Origin: Bacteroidota bacterium
Lineage (GTDB): Bacteria > Bacteroidota > Ignavibacteria > UBA10030 > UBA6906
NCBI GenBank assembly: GCA_030835135.1
Contig: JAUQWO010000034.1
Location: 1 to 64,000, forward strand
Length of the DNA stretch: 64,000 nucleotides
Reading direction: 5' to 3'
The position numbers were made by a program, and so were the translations under genes. Under the pieces are notes generated by a model. The model worked only from the letters and a program-made list of their open reading frames with translations, was not told the origin of the DNA and ran no database searches. Shown here in pieces: positions 46,601-54,525 of the stretch (position 1 is its first letter; each line of letters starts with the position of its first letter).

Positions 46601-46642
46601 GATCGCGCGCTGCAGATGCTGGAGTTGATCAGTGTCATTCAT
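43610..46642 (-). CDS. Multi-sensor histidine kinase (PAS-GAF-PAS-GAF-PAS-HisKA-HATPase)
   Basis: The start is ATG 46642 with GGAGG 8 nt upstream and a promoter only 20 nt away. The 1010-residue product has no membrane helix. In order it has PAS (about 10-135, ending ALIYDLTERRR), GAF (about 140-290), PAS (about 300-420, ending SIGRDITERRR), GAF (about 430-600) and PAS-like (about 605-765, SLIDITQRKAAEQ). A coiled coil follows, then the phospho-acceptor box YSVSHDLRSPLRAIDGFS and an ATPase domain (ENLLGNAWKYT, DDGAGFD, GTGIGLATV). It should be a cytoplasmic sensor with several input sites. No response regulator is next to it, so its partner is encoded elsewhere. The first GAF resembles that of the protein at 7.1-8.8 kb. 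Confidence 0.92.
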   Translation of the reverse strand: MNDTDQLQHLQRAILENASYGIVSTNCDGTVTSFNPAAERLLGYAADDIVGKQTPALWHEPEEVARRARHLSEELGETIAPGFDVFTARPRRGLPEEHEWTFVRKDGVRIPVTLSVAALRDEDGLITGFVALIYDLTERRRLERALLFVAQRGWQASGENFFDALAQFLGEELGIEYVLIDRLTDDPDMAETVALYAKGAITPNMHYSLKGTPCETVMGRRLCVYPHHVQQLFPTDTLLAEMGVECYAGIPLWDSTGRAIGLIALMDSTRLPDTASVTHLLQLVATRAAAELEREQSNRLLRAREHEFRTLAENLPDNIVRHDREGRVVYVNPALERTLGADAARMLGRGIRDMFPDGSYDPGAQAVQAALDRGENTELEFTVPVPGMDPRVHQIRTIAERNEKGEVTGVLSIGRDITERRRAEDERQGNLRFFEQMDRVNRAIQGSRDLEGMLSEALDVVLAIFDCDRAFLLYPCDPVASSWTCPVEQCKPAYPGVLALGIDVPMSTDVARTFALLLETEGPVRFGPGTHHPLPADASERFGFRSLMSMALRPKTGSPWQFGLHQCSHVRYWTPEEERLFREIGHRLGDGLSTMLVHRDLVESERRYRLVFENSPVSIWEEDFSGVHALFDSLRQEGVTDIEAHFEQHPATLERCARLVKVTDVNEAALVLHRASDKEALLSGLITTFTPESFATFRRELVCLWNGGTEIAEEAIVRTLQGERRNVSVYFSVCPGYEHTLSKVLVSLIDITQRKAAEQEILQLNQELERRVARRTAELEAANKELESFSYSVSHDLRSPLRAIDGFSQLLLDQHGEHLDATGKDYLRRVRAGAQRMAQLIDDLLNLSRVSREKMRFHTVDLGRLARAVAGELTEAQPGRSVEVIIAEGTEASCDERLLRIVIENLLGNAWKYTSHHPSARIEFGRQTQDGVPVYFVRDDGAGFDMRYAHSLFGPFQRLHSPAEFPGTGIGLATVQRIIRRHGGRVWAEGEVEKGATVYFTLGPVGGLQE

Positions 46643-46661
46643 CGGGCGTGCCTCCAACTCC

Positions 46662-46690
46662 ATGGTACTCCAAGGGTTCAACTTTGTCAA
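46662..46690 (-). promoter_or_regulatory. Promoter of the multi-sensor kinase gene
   Basis: On the minus strand TTGACA (46690-46685), 17 bp, TACCAT (46667-46662). Transcription near 46655 leaves a leader of only about 13 nt, which still contains GGAGG. Confidence 0.6.
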
Positions 46691-46734
46691 TACCCCCCAG
46701 GCACCGTGCGTGCCGCCCCATCGGGGGGCACGGC

Positions 46735-46770
46735 AAAAAAAGGAAGGAAGCCGGCGGACCGGCTTCCTTC
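46735..46770 (-). terminator. Intrinsic terminator of the membrane pyrophosphatase gene
   Basis: A perfect 12-pair stem (46770-46759 with 46754-46743) with a 4-nt loop, followed on the minus strand by C and seven T (46741-46735). It lies 23 bp after the hppA stop. Confidence 0.88.
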
Positions 46771-46793
46771 GGGGTGTGGATGGCTTCGTGAGG

Positions 46794-48971
46794 CTAAATG
46801 AACAGGGGGGCCAGCACCAGCGTGATCGTACTCAGGAGTTTCACCAACACGTGCAGTGACGGTCCCGCGGTATCCTTGAACGGATCACCCACCGTGTCGC
46901 CGACCACCGCGGCCTTATGGGGCTCCGACCGTTTCCCGCCGAAGGCTCCCGTCTCGATGTACTTCTTTGCGTTATCCCAGGCGCCGCCCGCATTGTTCAG
47001 GAACAGGGCCATCAGGATGCCGGTGATCGTGCCGACCATCAGGAGTCCGCCAACGACCTCCGCACCCGTCGCGCCGACCGGCGGCATACCGGGGGTATTG
47101 TGCATCCAGAAGAACCAGCGGAATGCCAGGCCCACTGCGACCGGCAGGAGCACCACGAGCAGTCCGGGCGCGACCATCTCCCGGAGCGCCGATTTCGTTG
47201 CGATGTCCACGCAGGATCCATAGTCAGGCTTGGAGGTCCCGAGCATGATCCCCGGGTTGTTCGCGAACTGCTCACGCACGTTGGTGATGATCGCCTGCGC
47301 CGCCTTCCCGACCGCCTTGATCGCCAGCGACGAGAAGAGGAAGACCAACACGGCACCGAGCAGAGCGCCCACGAACACCTCGGGCTTGTTCAGATCGATG
47401 ACACCCTCGAACGACGGGTTGTAGGACTTGACTTCATCGATGTATGCGCTGAACAGCAGGAAGGCGGCGAGGGCTGCGGACCCGACGGCGTATCCCTTGG
47501 TGAGTGCCTTGGTCGTGTTGCCGACCGAATCCAGCCGATCCGTGCGTTCACGGATCTCCTGCTTCTGCTGGCTCATCTCCACGATCCCACCGGCGTTGTC
47601 CGTGATCGGGCCGAAGGTATCCATGGCAAGGATGTAGGCCGCGGTGGAGAGCATGCCCATGGTGGCAACGGCCGTGCCGAAGAGCCCTGCTTCTTTGAGA
47701 CCGGAGCTCTCACCGAGGAAATACGATCCCACGATGGCCGCGGCGATGACGAACACCGGGGCTGCGGTGGATTCCATGCCGACCGCGATGCCGCTGATGA
47801 TGTTGGTGGCGGGGCCGGTGTTCGATGCCTCGGCGATCGCGATGACCGGACGGTACTTGTAATCCGTATAGTAGATGGTCATCAGGACGAAGGCCAGGGC
47901 AGTGAGGACCCCGATGAGGCCGCACAGGAAGAAGTTGAAGTAATACGCTTCGCCCAGGAGCCAGCGGGATGCAACGAAGAATCCGATCATGGCGAGCACC
48001 GTGGTCACGTAATAGCCACGGTTGAGGGCCTTCATCGGGTCTTCGGCATCGGTGGTCCGGACGATGAGAATGCCGATCATGGAGGCGATGATCCCGAAGG
48101 CGCGCGCGACGAGAGGGAAGAGGAGCACGCCGGTGAGCAGCACGCCGTTGTCGAGGAATGTCGTCTCATTGGCCCGGAACAGTGCCGCCGCGAGGATCAT
48201 GGCGCCGATGTTTTCGGCTGCCGTGGACTCGAACAGGTCGGCGCCACGTCCCGCGCAGTCGCCGACGTTGTCGCCCACGAGGTCCGCGATCACCGCGGGG
48301 TTGCGGGGATCGTCCTCGGGGATGCCGGCCTCCACCTTGCCAACGAGGTCGGCACCGACGTCGGCCGCCTTGGTGTAGATCCCGCCGCCCAGCTGGGCGA
48401 AAAGTGCCACGAAGCTGGCGCCGAACCCGTAGCCCACGATGAGAAGGGGGATCTTGCGGATATCCTCGGTGACGCCCGATGCCTGAACGATGGCAAAGAG
48501 TCCGGCCACGCCGAGAAGACTGAGCGCCACCACGAAGAAGCCCGACACGGCGCCGCCGCGCAACGAGGCCTGGAGGGCACTGTTCATGTCCTTCATGGCC
48601 CCCGCCGCGGTCCGGATGTTGGACCGGATCGCGACCCACATGCCCATGTAGCCGGACGCGACGGAGCACGCTGCGCCGAAGACGAAGGAGATCGTCGTCC
48701 ACATTGCCAGCTGCATCGCGTCCGCGGGGTCGTTCGGGCTCTGGGCGCGGACGAACGCGTAGAGGATGAAAATGAGACAGGCCAGGGCAAAGGAGAGATA
48801 GATGATGGTGCGGTATTGCCGCGCCAGGAATGCCTCAGCGCCCGCTTTGATGGCGTCTGAGATCTCCCGCATCTTGTCCGTGCCCGTATCGCGGGCGAGG
48901 ACATTCCTGATCAGGTACAGAGCGAAGAACAGACCGAGAATGCTGATGCCGAGGATCAGGGTGAGTTCCAT
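46794..48971 (-). CDS. hppA: Membrane-bound proton-pumping pyrophosphatase, K+-independent type
   Basis: This pump couples pyrophosphate hydrolysis to ion export. The 725-residue protein has about 16 membrane helices. The substrate site is seen in GGGIYTKAADVGADLVGKVEAGIPEDDPRNPA followed by DNVGDCAGRGADLFES, and in the C-terminal NAKKYIETG and AVVGDTVGDPFKDTAGPS. In the sequence GNTTKALTKG the lysine (codon 47508-47510) stands where K+-dependent pumps have alanine. By family rule this marks a K+-independent pump, and known K+-independent members move H+. It works naturally with PpdK and with biosynthetic reactions that release pyrophosphate. The ribosome site AAAGGAG is 12 nt from the ATG, somewhat far. 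Confidence 0.97.
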   Translation of the reverse strand: MELTLILGISILGLFFALYLIRNVLARDTGTDKMREISDAIKAGAEAFLARQYRTIIYLSFALACLIFILYAFVRAQSPNDPADAMQLAMWTTISFVFGAACSVASGYMGMWVAIRSNIRTAAGAMKDMNSALQASLRGGAVSGFFVVALSLLGVAGLFAIVQASGVTEDIRKIPLLIVGYGFGASFVALFAQLGGGIYTKAADVGADLVGKVEAGIPEDDPRNPAVIADLVGDNVGDCAGRGADLFESTAAENIGAMILAAALFRANETTFLDNGVLLTGVLLFPLVARAFGIIASMIGILIVRTTDAEDPMKALNRGYYVTTVLAMIGFFVASRWLLGEAYYFNFFLCGLIGVLTALAFVLMTIYYTDYKYRPVIAIAEASNTGPATNIISGIAVGMESTAAPVFVIAAAIVGSYFLGESSGLKEAGLFGTAVATMGMLSTAAYILAMDTFGPITDNAGGIVEMSQQKQEIRERTDRLDSVGNTTKALTKGYAVGSAALAAFLLFSAYIDEVKSYNPSFEGVIDLNKPEVFVGALLGAVLVFLFSSLAIKAVGKAAQAIITNVREQFANNPGIMLGTSKPDYGSCVDIATKSALREMVAPGLLVVLLPVAVGLAFRWFFWMHNTPGMPPVGATGAEVVGGLLMVGTITGILMALFLNNAGGAWDNAKKYIETGAFGGKRSEPHKAAVVGDTVGDPFKDTAGPSLHVLVKLLSTITLVLAPLFI

Positions 48972-49169
48972 TGTGGAGGGTCACTCCTTTCGCTGCTGGT
49001 ATGTATGGGTAATGTCGGACACGAGCGAAGGCACCACTGCCCGCTCCCGACAGAGACAGGGGCAGGGCGCCATGGACCGATGCGGATGCTCCCCCCGACG
49101 GAGGGAGTACTGCCGCTGCCGGAACAGGCAGCACCTTTGAATCACAACGGGTTCACAACGATGCAGGGA
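48972..49169. other. Intergenic region upstream of hppA
   Basis: This 198-bp gap between the DedA gene and hppA should hold the hppA promoter, but I could not pick a box pair as good as the others. A small hairpin, GCTGCC/GGCAGC around 49112-49129, is visible. No open frame looks coding. Confidence 0.4.
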
Positions 49170-49820
49170 CTATGAAGCCGGGTCGGGGTCGCGGGTCACC
49201 GACGTCTGACCGGCCTTCCGGCTTTCGCGGCGGTGCTGCAGGTACTTGATCCCGACCGGGAGCACCGACACGAAGATAATGGCTGCGATGACGTACTCCA
49301 GGTAGTCCCGGATCCCCGGCACCAGGGTCCCCAGGAAATACCCGAGCAGGGTCATGCTGTTCACCCAGAGGATCGCGCCAAGGACATTGAACGTGATGAA
49401 CCGGCGGTACTGCATCTCACCGATGCCGGCGACCACGGGCGCGAAGGTCCGTGCAAAGGGCATGAACTGGGCCATCACGATCGTGAAAGCCCCGTACTTC
49501 TCATAGAACTCTTTTGTCTTCAGGAGATGATCGCGGCGGAAGAATCGCGATTGTGGGCGGTTGTAGAGGGCCTGACCAGCCTTCCGGCCGATGAGATAGC
49601 CGGTGGAGTTCCCAAGGATCGCGGCCGTCAGGAGCAACGCGATCAGGACCACGATGTCCAACTGTCCCCGCGCGGCGAACAACCCCGCCGTGAACAAGAG
49701 AGAATCGCCGGGAAGAAAGAATCCGACGAACAATCCCGTTTCGGAAAAGATGATCACGAAGAGGCCGATGTAGCCGCCCCAGGCGACGATCTCTTCCAGC
49801 GTTGGCACATGTTCGAGCAC
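49170..49820 (-). CDS. DedA-family (SNARE-associated/VTT domain) membrane protein
   Basis: I use GTG 49820, which follows GAGGAAC and lies just inside the predicted transcript from the promoter at 49877-49849; a longer frame upstream would overlap that promoter. The 216 residues have four to five membrane helices. The family block is complete: WGGYIGLFVIIFSETGLFVGFFLPGDSLLFTAGL, GNSTGYLIGRKAG, FYEKYGAFTIVMAQFMPFARTFAPVVAG and the R-x-F-x-x-x-N motif RRFITFNVLGAILW. DedA proteins act in envelope homeostasis, some as undecaprenyl-phosphate or phospholipid flippases. Substrate is not readable here. The C-terminus is short and basic. Confidence 0.9.
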   Translation of the reverse strand: MLEHVPTLEEIVAWGGYIGLFVIIFSETGLFVGFFLPGDSLLFTAGLFAARGQLDIVVLIALLLTAAILGNSTGYLIGRKAGQALYNRPQSRFFRRDHLLKTKEFYEKYGAFTIVMAQFMPFARTFAPVVAGIGEMQYRRFITFNVLGAILWVNSMTLLGYFLGTLVPGIRDYLEYVIAAIIFVSVLPVGIKYLQHRRESRKAGQTSVTRDPDPAS

Positions 49821-49848
49821 AGTTCCTCGTGTGGTGGTCTGGTCGTTC

Positions 49849-49877
49849 AAGATACGACCTTTGGCGAAAAGACACAA
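49849..49877 (-). promoter_or_regulatory. Promoter of the DedA gene
   Basis: On the minus strand TTGTGT (49877-49872), 17 bp, TATCTT (49854-49849). It is back to back with the recG promoter, with 17 bp between the two -35 boxes. Confidence 0.55.
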
Positions 49878-49894
49878 CGGCAAACTGCCATTGC

Positions 49895-49923
49895 TTGCGC
49901 ATGGGCACGCCCGGTTGTATCTT
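49895..49923 (+). promoter_or_regulatory. Promoter of recG
   Basis: TTGCGC (49895-49900), 17 bp, TATCTT (49918-49923). Transcription near 49930 would leave fewer than 10 nt before GTG 49939, so the message is nearly leaderless. Confidence 0.6.
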
Positions 49924-49938
49924 GGCTATCACCGCTCC

Positions 49939-52167
49939 GTGATCCGACCATCGTCCATATCGCTCCTGCACCAGCCCGTCCAGTTCCTGAAAGGGGTCGG
50001 GCCGAAGAAGGCCGAGGCGCTCGCCGCCGAAGGCATCGCCACCGTCCGCGACCTGCTCTTCACGGTCCCGCGACGCTACATCGACCGCACGACCGTCTCC
50101 ACGATCCAGCAGGCCCGTGGCATCGCCCAGTCGGGCCAGGATGATACCGCCGATATCCGGCGCGAGGCGACGGTCGTGGGGGAGGTCCGCTCCTTCCGTG
50201 TGATCGGCGTGGGCCGCAAGGCACGCTTCATCCTCATCCTCGCTGACCCCACCGGGTCGCTCCAGTGCGTCTGGTTCGGCGGTGTCGGGTACTGGAAGTC
50301 ACGCTTTGTTGTCGGCGAACGCATCGCGGTGTCCGGACAGCCATCGCTCTTCGGCGCCGTGCTCCAGTTCGTGCACCCCGACGTGGACCGGCTCGCGCCC
50401 GCGGCGGAAGGCGAGAGTGCCGCGGAGGACTGGGGCCGCACGCTTGGTGCCGGCGGGCTGGTCCCGTTGTACGCCAGTACGCAGGAGCTTGCGCGCGTCG
50501 GGTTGGACAGCAGCGGGTTCCGGCGAATGATCGGGGCCGTCCTGCGCGAATACGGCAGTGCAATGCCCGATCCGCTGCCCGCGGAGCTGCGGACGCGGCA
50601 CCGCCTCGTCGGACTCGGTCCTGCGCTGCAGGCCGTGCATTTCCCGAAGACCGGGACGGATATCACGACCGCTCTGCGCCGCTTGAAGTACGAGGAGCTG
50701 TTCGACTTCCAGATCAAACTCGCCCTGCAGCGCTCTCTCGCACGCAAGGAGACCGGCGGCACGGCATTCAATGTGCAAAGCACGCGCGCACGCACGTTCG
50801 TGGACGCCCTGCCGTTCGCCCTGACCCCGTCGCAGATCAAAGTGGTCAAGGAGATCCTGGAGGACATGCAGTCGCCGCGCGCGATGCACCGTCTCCTCCA
50901 GGGCGATGTGGGCAGCGGGAAGACCGTTGTGGCGCTCATCGCCATGCTCGTCGCGGTCGACAATGGGTATCAGGCGGTGTTCGTTGCACCCACCGAGATC
51001 CTTGCCGATCAGCACTTCCGCACCATGCGGACGCTCCTTGGCGCGCTCCCGGTGACGTACCGCCTGCTGGTCGGCGCGCAACGATCGCGTCTCCGGCGGG
51101 ACGTCCTCGAAGATATCCGCGAAGGACGTGCGGACATCATCATCGCCACCCACGCGGTATTCGAAGAGGAGGTCACGTTCGCCAAACTGGGATTCGTGGT
51201 GATCGATGAGCAGCACCGCTTCGGCGTCCTCCAGCGTGCACGCATCCGCGCCAAGGGCGTGAACCCGGATGTGCTCATCATGACCGCCACGCCGATCCCG
51301 CGCACCCTGTCGCTCACGTTGTACGGCGACCTCGATGTCTCGGTGATCGATGCCCTGCCGTCGGGACGCAAACCGATCCGCACCGTGGTGAAATATGAGA
51401 ACGAGAAGGAGGGCATGTACGCGTTCGTCCGCGAGCAGGTGGCCGCGGGACGCCAGGCGTATTTCGTGTATCCGCTGATCGAGGAATCCGCGAAACTCGA
51501 ACTGAAGGCCGCCACCGTGCATCTCGAGCACCTGCAGACGGATGTCTTTCCGGACCTGCGGCTCGGTCTGCTCCACGGACGCATGGCCACGGAGGAGAAG
51601 GACGCGGTGATGCGGCGCTTTAAGGATCGGGCGATCGATATCCTGGTGGCGACGACGGTGATCGAGGTGGGGATCGACGTGCCGAACGCATCGGTGATGG
51701 TGATCGAGAACGCGGAACGCTTCGGCCTGTCGCAGCTGCACCAGCTGCGCGGACGCGTGGGACGGGGCAGCGATCAATCGTACTGCATCCTGATGACCGA
51801 GCGGTGGATCGCACAGCGTGCGCAGCGGCTCCGGCGCGGCGCCGACGAGGAGGGAGCGAAGGAACAGTATCGGGCGGCGGAGCGACGACTCGCAGCGATG
51901 GTCCAGACAACGGATGGCTTCGCGATCGCCGAGGCGGATCTTCAGTTGCGGGGGCCCGGCGACTTCTTCGGCACGCGGCAGAGTGGCTTGCCGGCGTTCC
52001 GCGTCGCCGACCCCGTCGCCGACAACGCGATCCTCATCGAAGCGCGGAAGGATGCGTTCGCGCTCATCGACACCGATCCGCACCTCCGCGATGATGATCA
52101 TCGTCACCTCGCCGAGCATCTCCGCGCCCGCTTCCGGGAGGAGCTCGCACTCATGCAGACGGGATGA
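49939..52167 (+). CDS. recG: ATP-dependent DNA helicase RecG
   Basis: RecG remodels stalled replication forks and Holliday junctions. The start is GTG 49939; earlier codons in the frame lie inside the promoter. The 742-residue product has the N-terminal wedge/OB-fold region (VQFLKGVGPKKAEAL, LLFTVPRRYIDR, QCVWFGGVGYWKSRF). The helicase core follows: Walker A LLQGDVGSGKTVVAL, motif II VVIDEQHRFGV (DEQH), MTATPIPRTLSLTLYGD, and the C-terminal half with LLHGRMATEEKDAVM, VATTVIEVGIDVPNA and LHQLRGRVGRG. DFFGTRQSGLPAFRVAD is the RecG end signature. The following ATP-grasp gene has its own promoter. Confidence 0.98.
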   Translation: MIRPSSISLLHQPVQFLKGVGPKKAEALAAEGIATVRDLLFTVPRRYIDRTTVSTIQQARGIAQSGQDDTADIRREATVVGEVRSFRVIGVGRKARFILILADPTGSLQCVWFGGVGYWKSRFVVGERIAVSGQPSLFGAVLQFVHPDVDRLAPAAEGESAAEDWGRTLGAGGLVPLYASTQELARVGLDSSGFRRMIGAVLREYGSAMPDPLPAELRTRHRLVGLGPALQAVHFPKTGTDITTALRRLKYEELFDFQIKLALQRSLARKETGGTAFNVQSTRARTFVDALPFALTPSQIKVVKEILEDMQSPRAMHRLLQGDVGSGKTVVALIAMLVAVDNGYQAVFVAPTEILADQHFRTMRTLLGALPVTYRLLVGAQRSRLRRDVLEDIREGRADIIIATHAVFEEEVTFAKLGFVVIDEQHRFGVLQRARIRAKGVNPDVLIMTATPIPRTLSLTLYGDLDVSVIDALPSGRKPIRTVVKYENEKEGMYAFVREQVAAGRQAYFVYPLIEESAKLELKAATVHLEHLQTDVFPDLRLGLLHGRMATEEKDAVMRRFKDRAIDILVATTVIEVGIDVPNASVMVIENAERFGLSQLHQLRGRVGRGSDQSYCILMTERWIAQRAQRLRRGADEEGAKEQYRAAERRLAAMVQTTDGFAIAEADLQLRGPGDFFGTRQSGLPAFRVADPVADNAILIEARKDAFALIDTDPHLRDDDHRHLAEHLRARFREELALMQTG

Positions 52168-52183
52168 AAATTGCACTTTTTTC

Positions 52184-52211
52184 TTGACACCCACGCGGAA
52201 TTGCTTATATT
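52184..52211 (+). promoter_or_regulatory. Promoter of the ATP-grasp/GNAT/aminomutase operon
   Basis: TTGACA (52184-52189, perfect), 16 bp, TATATT (52206-52211). Transcription should start near 52218. The first ATG (52224) is out of frame with the ligase coding region. Confidence 0.72.
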
Positions 52212-52249
52212 TACCAACAAGCAATGACGTTGAACATCCCGGAAAGTTT

Positions 52250-53407
52250 CTGGTACCATCTCCTCCACAGCTTCCGTCACACTCAAGAACGATCGCACTC
52301 GTCTACAACGTCAAGACGGAAGCAGCTTCCTCCCCATCGACCACTCCCGATCAGGCATCAGAGTCTCTTTCAGGTGATCGCACCGCTGTCTCCCTTGCTC
52401 ACGAAGCACGCACGCAGGACATGTACGCCGAGTGGGACACGATGGACACGATCCTGGCGGTTCGCGATGCCATCGCAACGAAGTATCCGGTCGAACTGGT
52501 CGAAGCCAACGAGGACGCGTACGGGAAGCTCCGCACCCTCCGTCCCGCGTTCGTGTTCAACATCGCGGAAGGACTCCACGGCGTGTCGCGCGAAGCGCAG
52601 GTGCCCGCGATGCTGGAGTTCCTCCAGATCCCGTACCTCGGCTCCGACCCGCTGACCCTCGCGCTGTGCCTGGACAAGGCCCGGGCGAAGGAGGTGCTGT
52701 CGTACCACGGCGTCCGGACGGCATCGTTCGTCCTGATCCGAAGCATGGCAGACCTCGAGGACGCGCGCGTCCGCTTCCCGTTGATGGTGAAGCCGCTCCA
52801 TGAAGGGTCGAGCAAGGGCATCTACAACTCCTGTGTCGTGCGGAACCCCGAAGAACTCGAGAAAGAGGTCGGCCATATCCTGTCGATGTACCACGAGCCG
52901 GTCCTGGTAGAGGAGTTCCTGCCCGGCCGCGAGTTCACGGTGGCCATGCTGGGGAACGGGGACGACCTCCGGGTACTCCCGATCGTGGAGATCTCCTTCG
53001 ATGCGCTCCCCGCGGGGATGAACCCCATCTACTCCTATGAAGCGAAGTGGATCTGGGACCGGTCCGATAAGCCGCTGGAGATCTTCTCGTGTCCGGCGAA
53101 GCTGACCGAAGCACATGCGGAAGAGATCCGTGACCTGTGCAAGCGTGCGTATCGTGTGCTCGGGTGCCGCGACTGGTCACGGCTGGACGTGCGGCTGGAT
53201 GCAGCAGGCAAGCCCCACATCCTTGAGATCAATCCGTTGCCGGGCATTCTGCCCCGGCCCGAAGACAATTCATGCTTTCCGAAGGCGGCACGAGCGGCGG
53301 GGATGTCGTATGCGCAGTTGATCACGGCCGTCCTGGAGATCGCCATGGCGCGCTGCGGCGTGCCGGCTTCGGCCGTGGTTCCCCGGACAATAACGGAACC
53401 CGTATGA
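52250..53407 (+). CDS. D-Ala-D-Ala-ligase-like ATP-grasp enzyme 1 (start uncertain)
   Basis: Homology begins with the first strand TIALVYNVKTEA at about 52289. Between the promoter and that point the frame has no ATG, GTG or TTG; CTG 52250 is used here as the nearest near-cognate codon, and ATC 52292 is another option. The ATP-grasp parts are intact: FNIAEGLHGVSREAQVPAMLE, LALCLDKARAKEVLSYHG, VKPLHEGSSKG, VEEFLPGREFTVAML and the metal-binding RLDVRLD and LEINPLPG. Two features separate it from true Ddl. The N-terminal glutamate loop that binds the first D-Ala is missing, and the YEAKY signature reads YEAKW (W codon 53048-53050). It probably joins a carboxylate to an amine as an amide, but the substrates are unknown. 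The stop overlaps the next start (ATGA). Confidence 0.75.
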   Translation: MVPSPPQLPSHSRTIALVYNVKTEAASSPSTTPDQASESLSGDRTAVSLAHEARTQDMYAEWDTMDTILAVRDAIATKYPVELVEANEDAYGKLRTLRPAFVFNIAEGLHGVSREAQVPAMLEFLQIPYLGSDPLTLALCLDKARAKEVLSYHGVRTASFVLIRSMADLEDARVRFPLMVKPLHEGSSKGIYNSCVVRNPEELEKEVGHILSMYHEPVLVEEFLPGREFTVAMLGNGDDLRVLPIVEISFDALPAGMNPIYSYEAKWIWDRSDKPLEIFSCPAKLTEAHAEEIRDLCKRAYRVLGCRDWSRLDVRLDAAGKPHILEINPLPGILPRPEDNSCFPKAARAAGMSYAQLITAVLEIAMARCGVPASAVVPRTITEPV

Positions 53408-54525
53408 GTAAAAAGTTACGAATTTCAATACTTTTTAACGAACCAGTCGTCAGCGATGTGGACATCAAAAACCTCATTGCTGAGGACGGGCAGCTCCGCC
53501 GCGATCCCGACGCTCTATTAAAGAAGGCCGCTGCCGAGAAGCACCGGAAATCCTCGAAATCCGCCCCCGCCCTCGATCTCTCCGAAGTCGGCGTTCTCGA
53601 CGAAATGGATGACATCAAGAAGGCGCTCGATTCGCTCGGCTACCGGACCACCATCGTCAACGTCAACAGCGAGATCTTCCGGCTCATCGATTACCTCCGC
53701 GCCGACCGTCCCGATGTGATCTTCAATCTGGTGGAGTGCGTCGAGAACGAATCGCTGATGGAAATGAACGTCGCGGCACTGTACGAATTGCTCAAGATCC
53801 CCTATACAGGTGCGGGCCCGCTCGCACTCGGCACCGCGCTCAACAAACCGCGCGTGAAGGAGATCCTGACCTACCACGGCATCCGCACACCGGAGTATCA
53901 GGTCTTCCGGCCCGAGGACCGTATCGTGCTGAAAGAGGGGATGACCTTCCCGCTCATTGTGAAGCCGTCGCACGAAGATGGCAGTGTCGGGATCTCCGAC
54001 CGCTCGATCGTCTCGAGTGCCGCGGAACTCCGCAGGCAGGTGCGTGCGGTCCATGCCGAGTTCCAGCAGCCCGCTCTGGTCGAACAGTACATCGAAGGGC
54101 GCGAACTGAACGTTGCGATCCTGGGCGCAGTGCATCCGCGTGTGCTGCCGGTCTCGGAGATCGATTTCTCCGGTCTGCCGTCCGACATGCACAAGATCGT
54201 GAGCTACGAGGCCAAGTGGATGCATGGCACCGCTGCGTATGTCGGTACGCGAGGCGTCTGCCCGGCCAAACTCACGGCCCGTCAGGAAGCGGAGATCAGG
54301 AAATCGGCCCTCGCGGCGTACCACCTGATCGGCTGCCGCGACTATGCGCGCGTCGATTTCCGCCTCACCACGGACGGTGTACCCTATGTGCTGGAAGTGA
54401 ATCCCAACCCCGATATCTCCGCGACGGCGGGCTTCGCCCGTTCGGCCAGGACCTCGGGGCTGTCGTACCCCGAGACCGTCGGGGCGATCGTGGACTCTGC
54501 GCTCGAGCGATGGAACCAGCAGTGA
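53404..54525 (+). CDS. D-Ala-D-Ala-ligase-like ATP-grasp enzyme 2
   Basis: A 373-residue second ATP-grasp ligase, start ATG 53404 overlapping the previous stop. It is a divergent paralogue of its neighbour. The first strand KLRISILFNEP is followed by a charged insertion of about 40 residues (from about 25 to 65). Then come IFNLVECVENESLMEMNVAALYELL, ALGTALNKPRVKEILTYHG, VKPSHEDGSVGI, VEQYIEGRELNVAIL and the metal site RVDFRL and LEVNPNPDIS. The D-Ala-binding signature again reads YEAKW (W codon 54217-54219). Two ligases in series suggest that two bonds are made, as in a tripeptide-like metabolite (inference). The first 120 bp are clearly AT-richer than the rest. Confidence 0.85.
   Translation: MSKKLRISILFNEPVVSDVDIKNLIAEDGQLRRDPDALLKKAAAEKHRKSSKSAPALDLSEVGVLDEMDDIKKALDSLGYRTTIVNVNSEIFRLIDYLRADRPDVIFNLVECVENESLMEMNVAALYELLKIPYTGAGPLALGTALNKPRVKEILTYHGIRTPEYQVFRPEDRIVLKEGMTFPLIVKPSHEDGSVGISDRSIVSSAAELRRQVRAVHAEFQQPALVEQYIEGRELNVAILGAVHPRVLPVSEIDFSGLPSDMHKIVSYEAKWMHGTAAYVGTRGVCPAKLTARQEAEIRKSALAAYHLIGCRDYARVDFRLTTDGVPYVLEVNPNPDISATAGFARSARTSGLSYPETVGAIVDSALERWNQQ

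Noticed and set aside
46691-46734. Second GC-rich hairpin (GTGCC...GGCAC) next to the hppA terminator as a separate terminator
   Set aside because: On the plus strand its A-run side is wrong and no plus-strand gene ends there; on the minus strand no T-run follows. It more likely lies by chance upstream of the kinase promoter.
52224-52655. Frame starting at the first ATG after the 52184 promoter (143 codons)
   Set aside because: Beyond about 20 codons it runs out of frame through the conserved ATP-grasp domain and reads as Arg/Ser/Pro-rich shadow sequence. Only its first codons are of interest, as part of the start-site problem.
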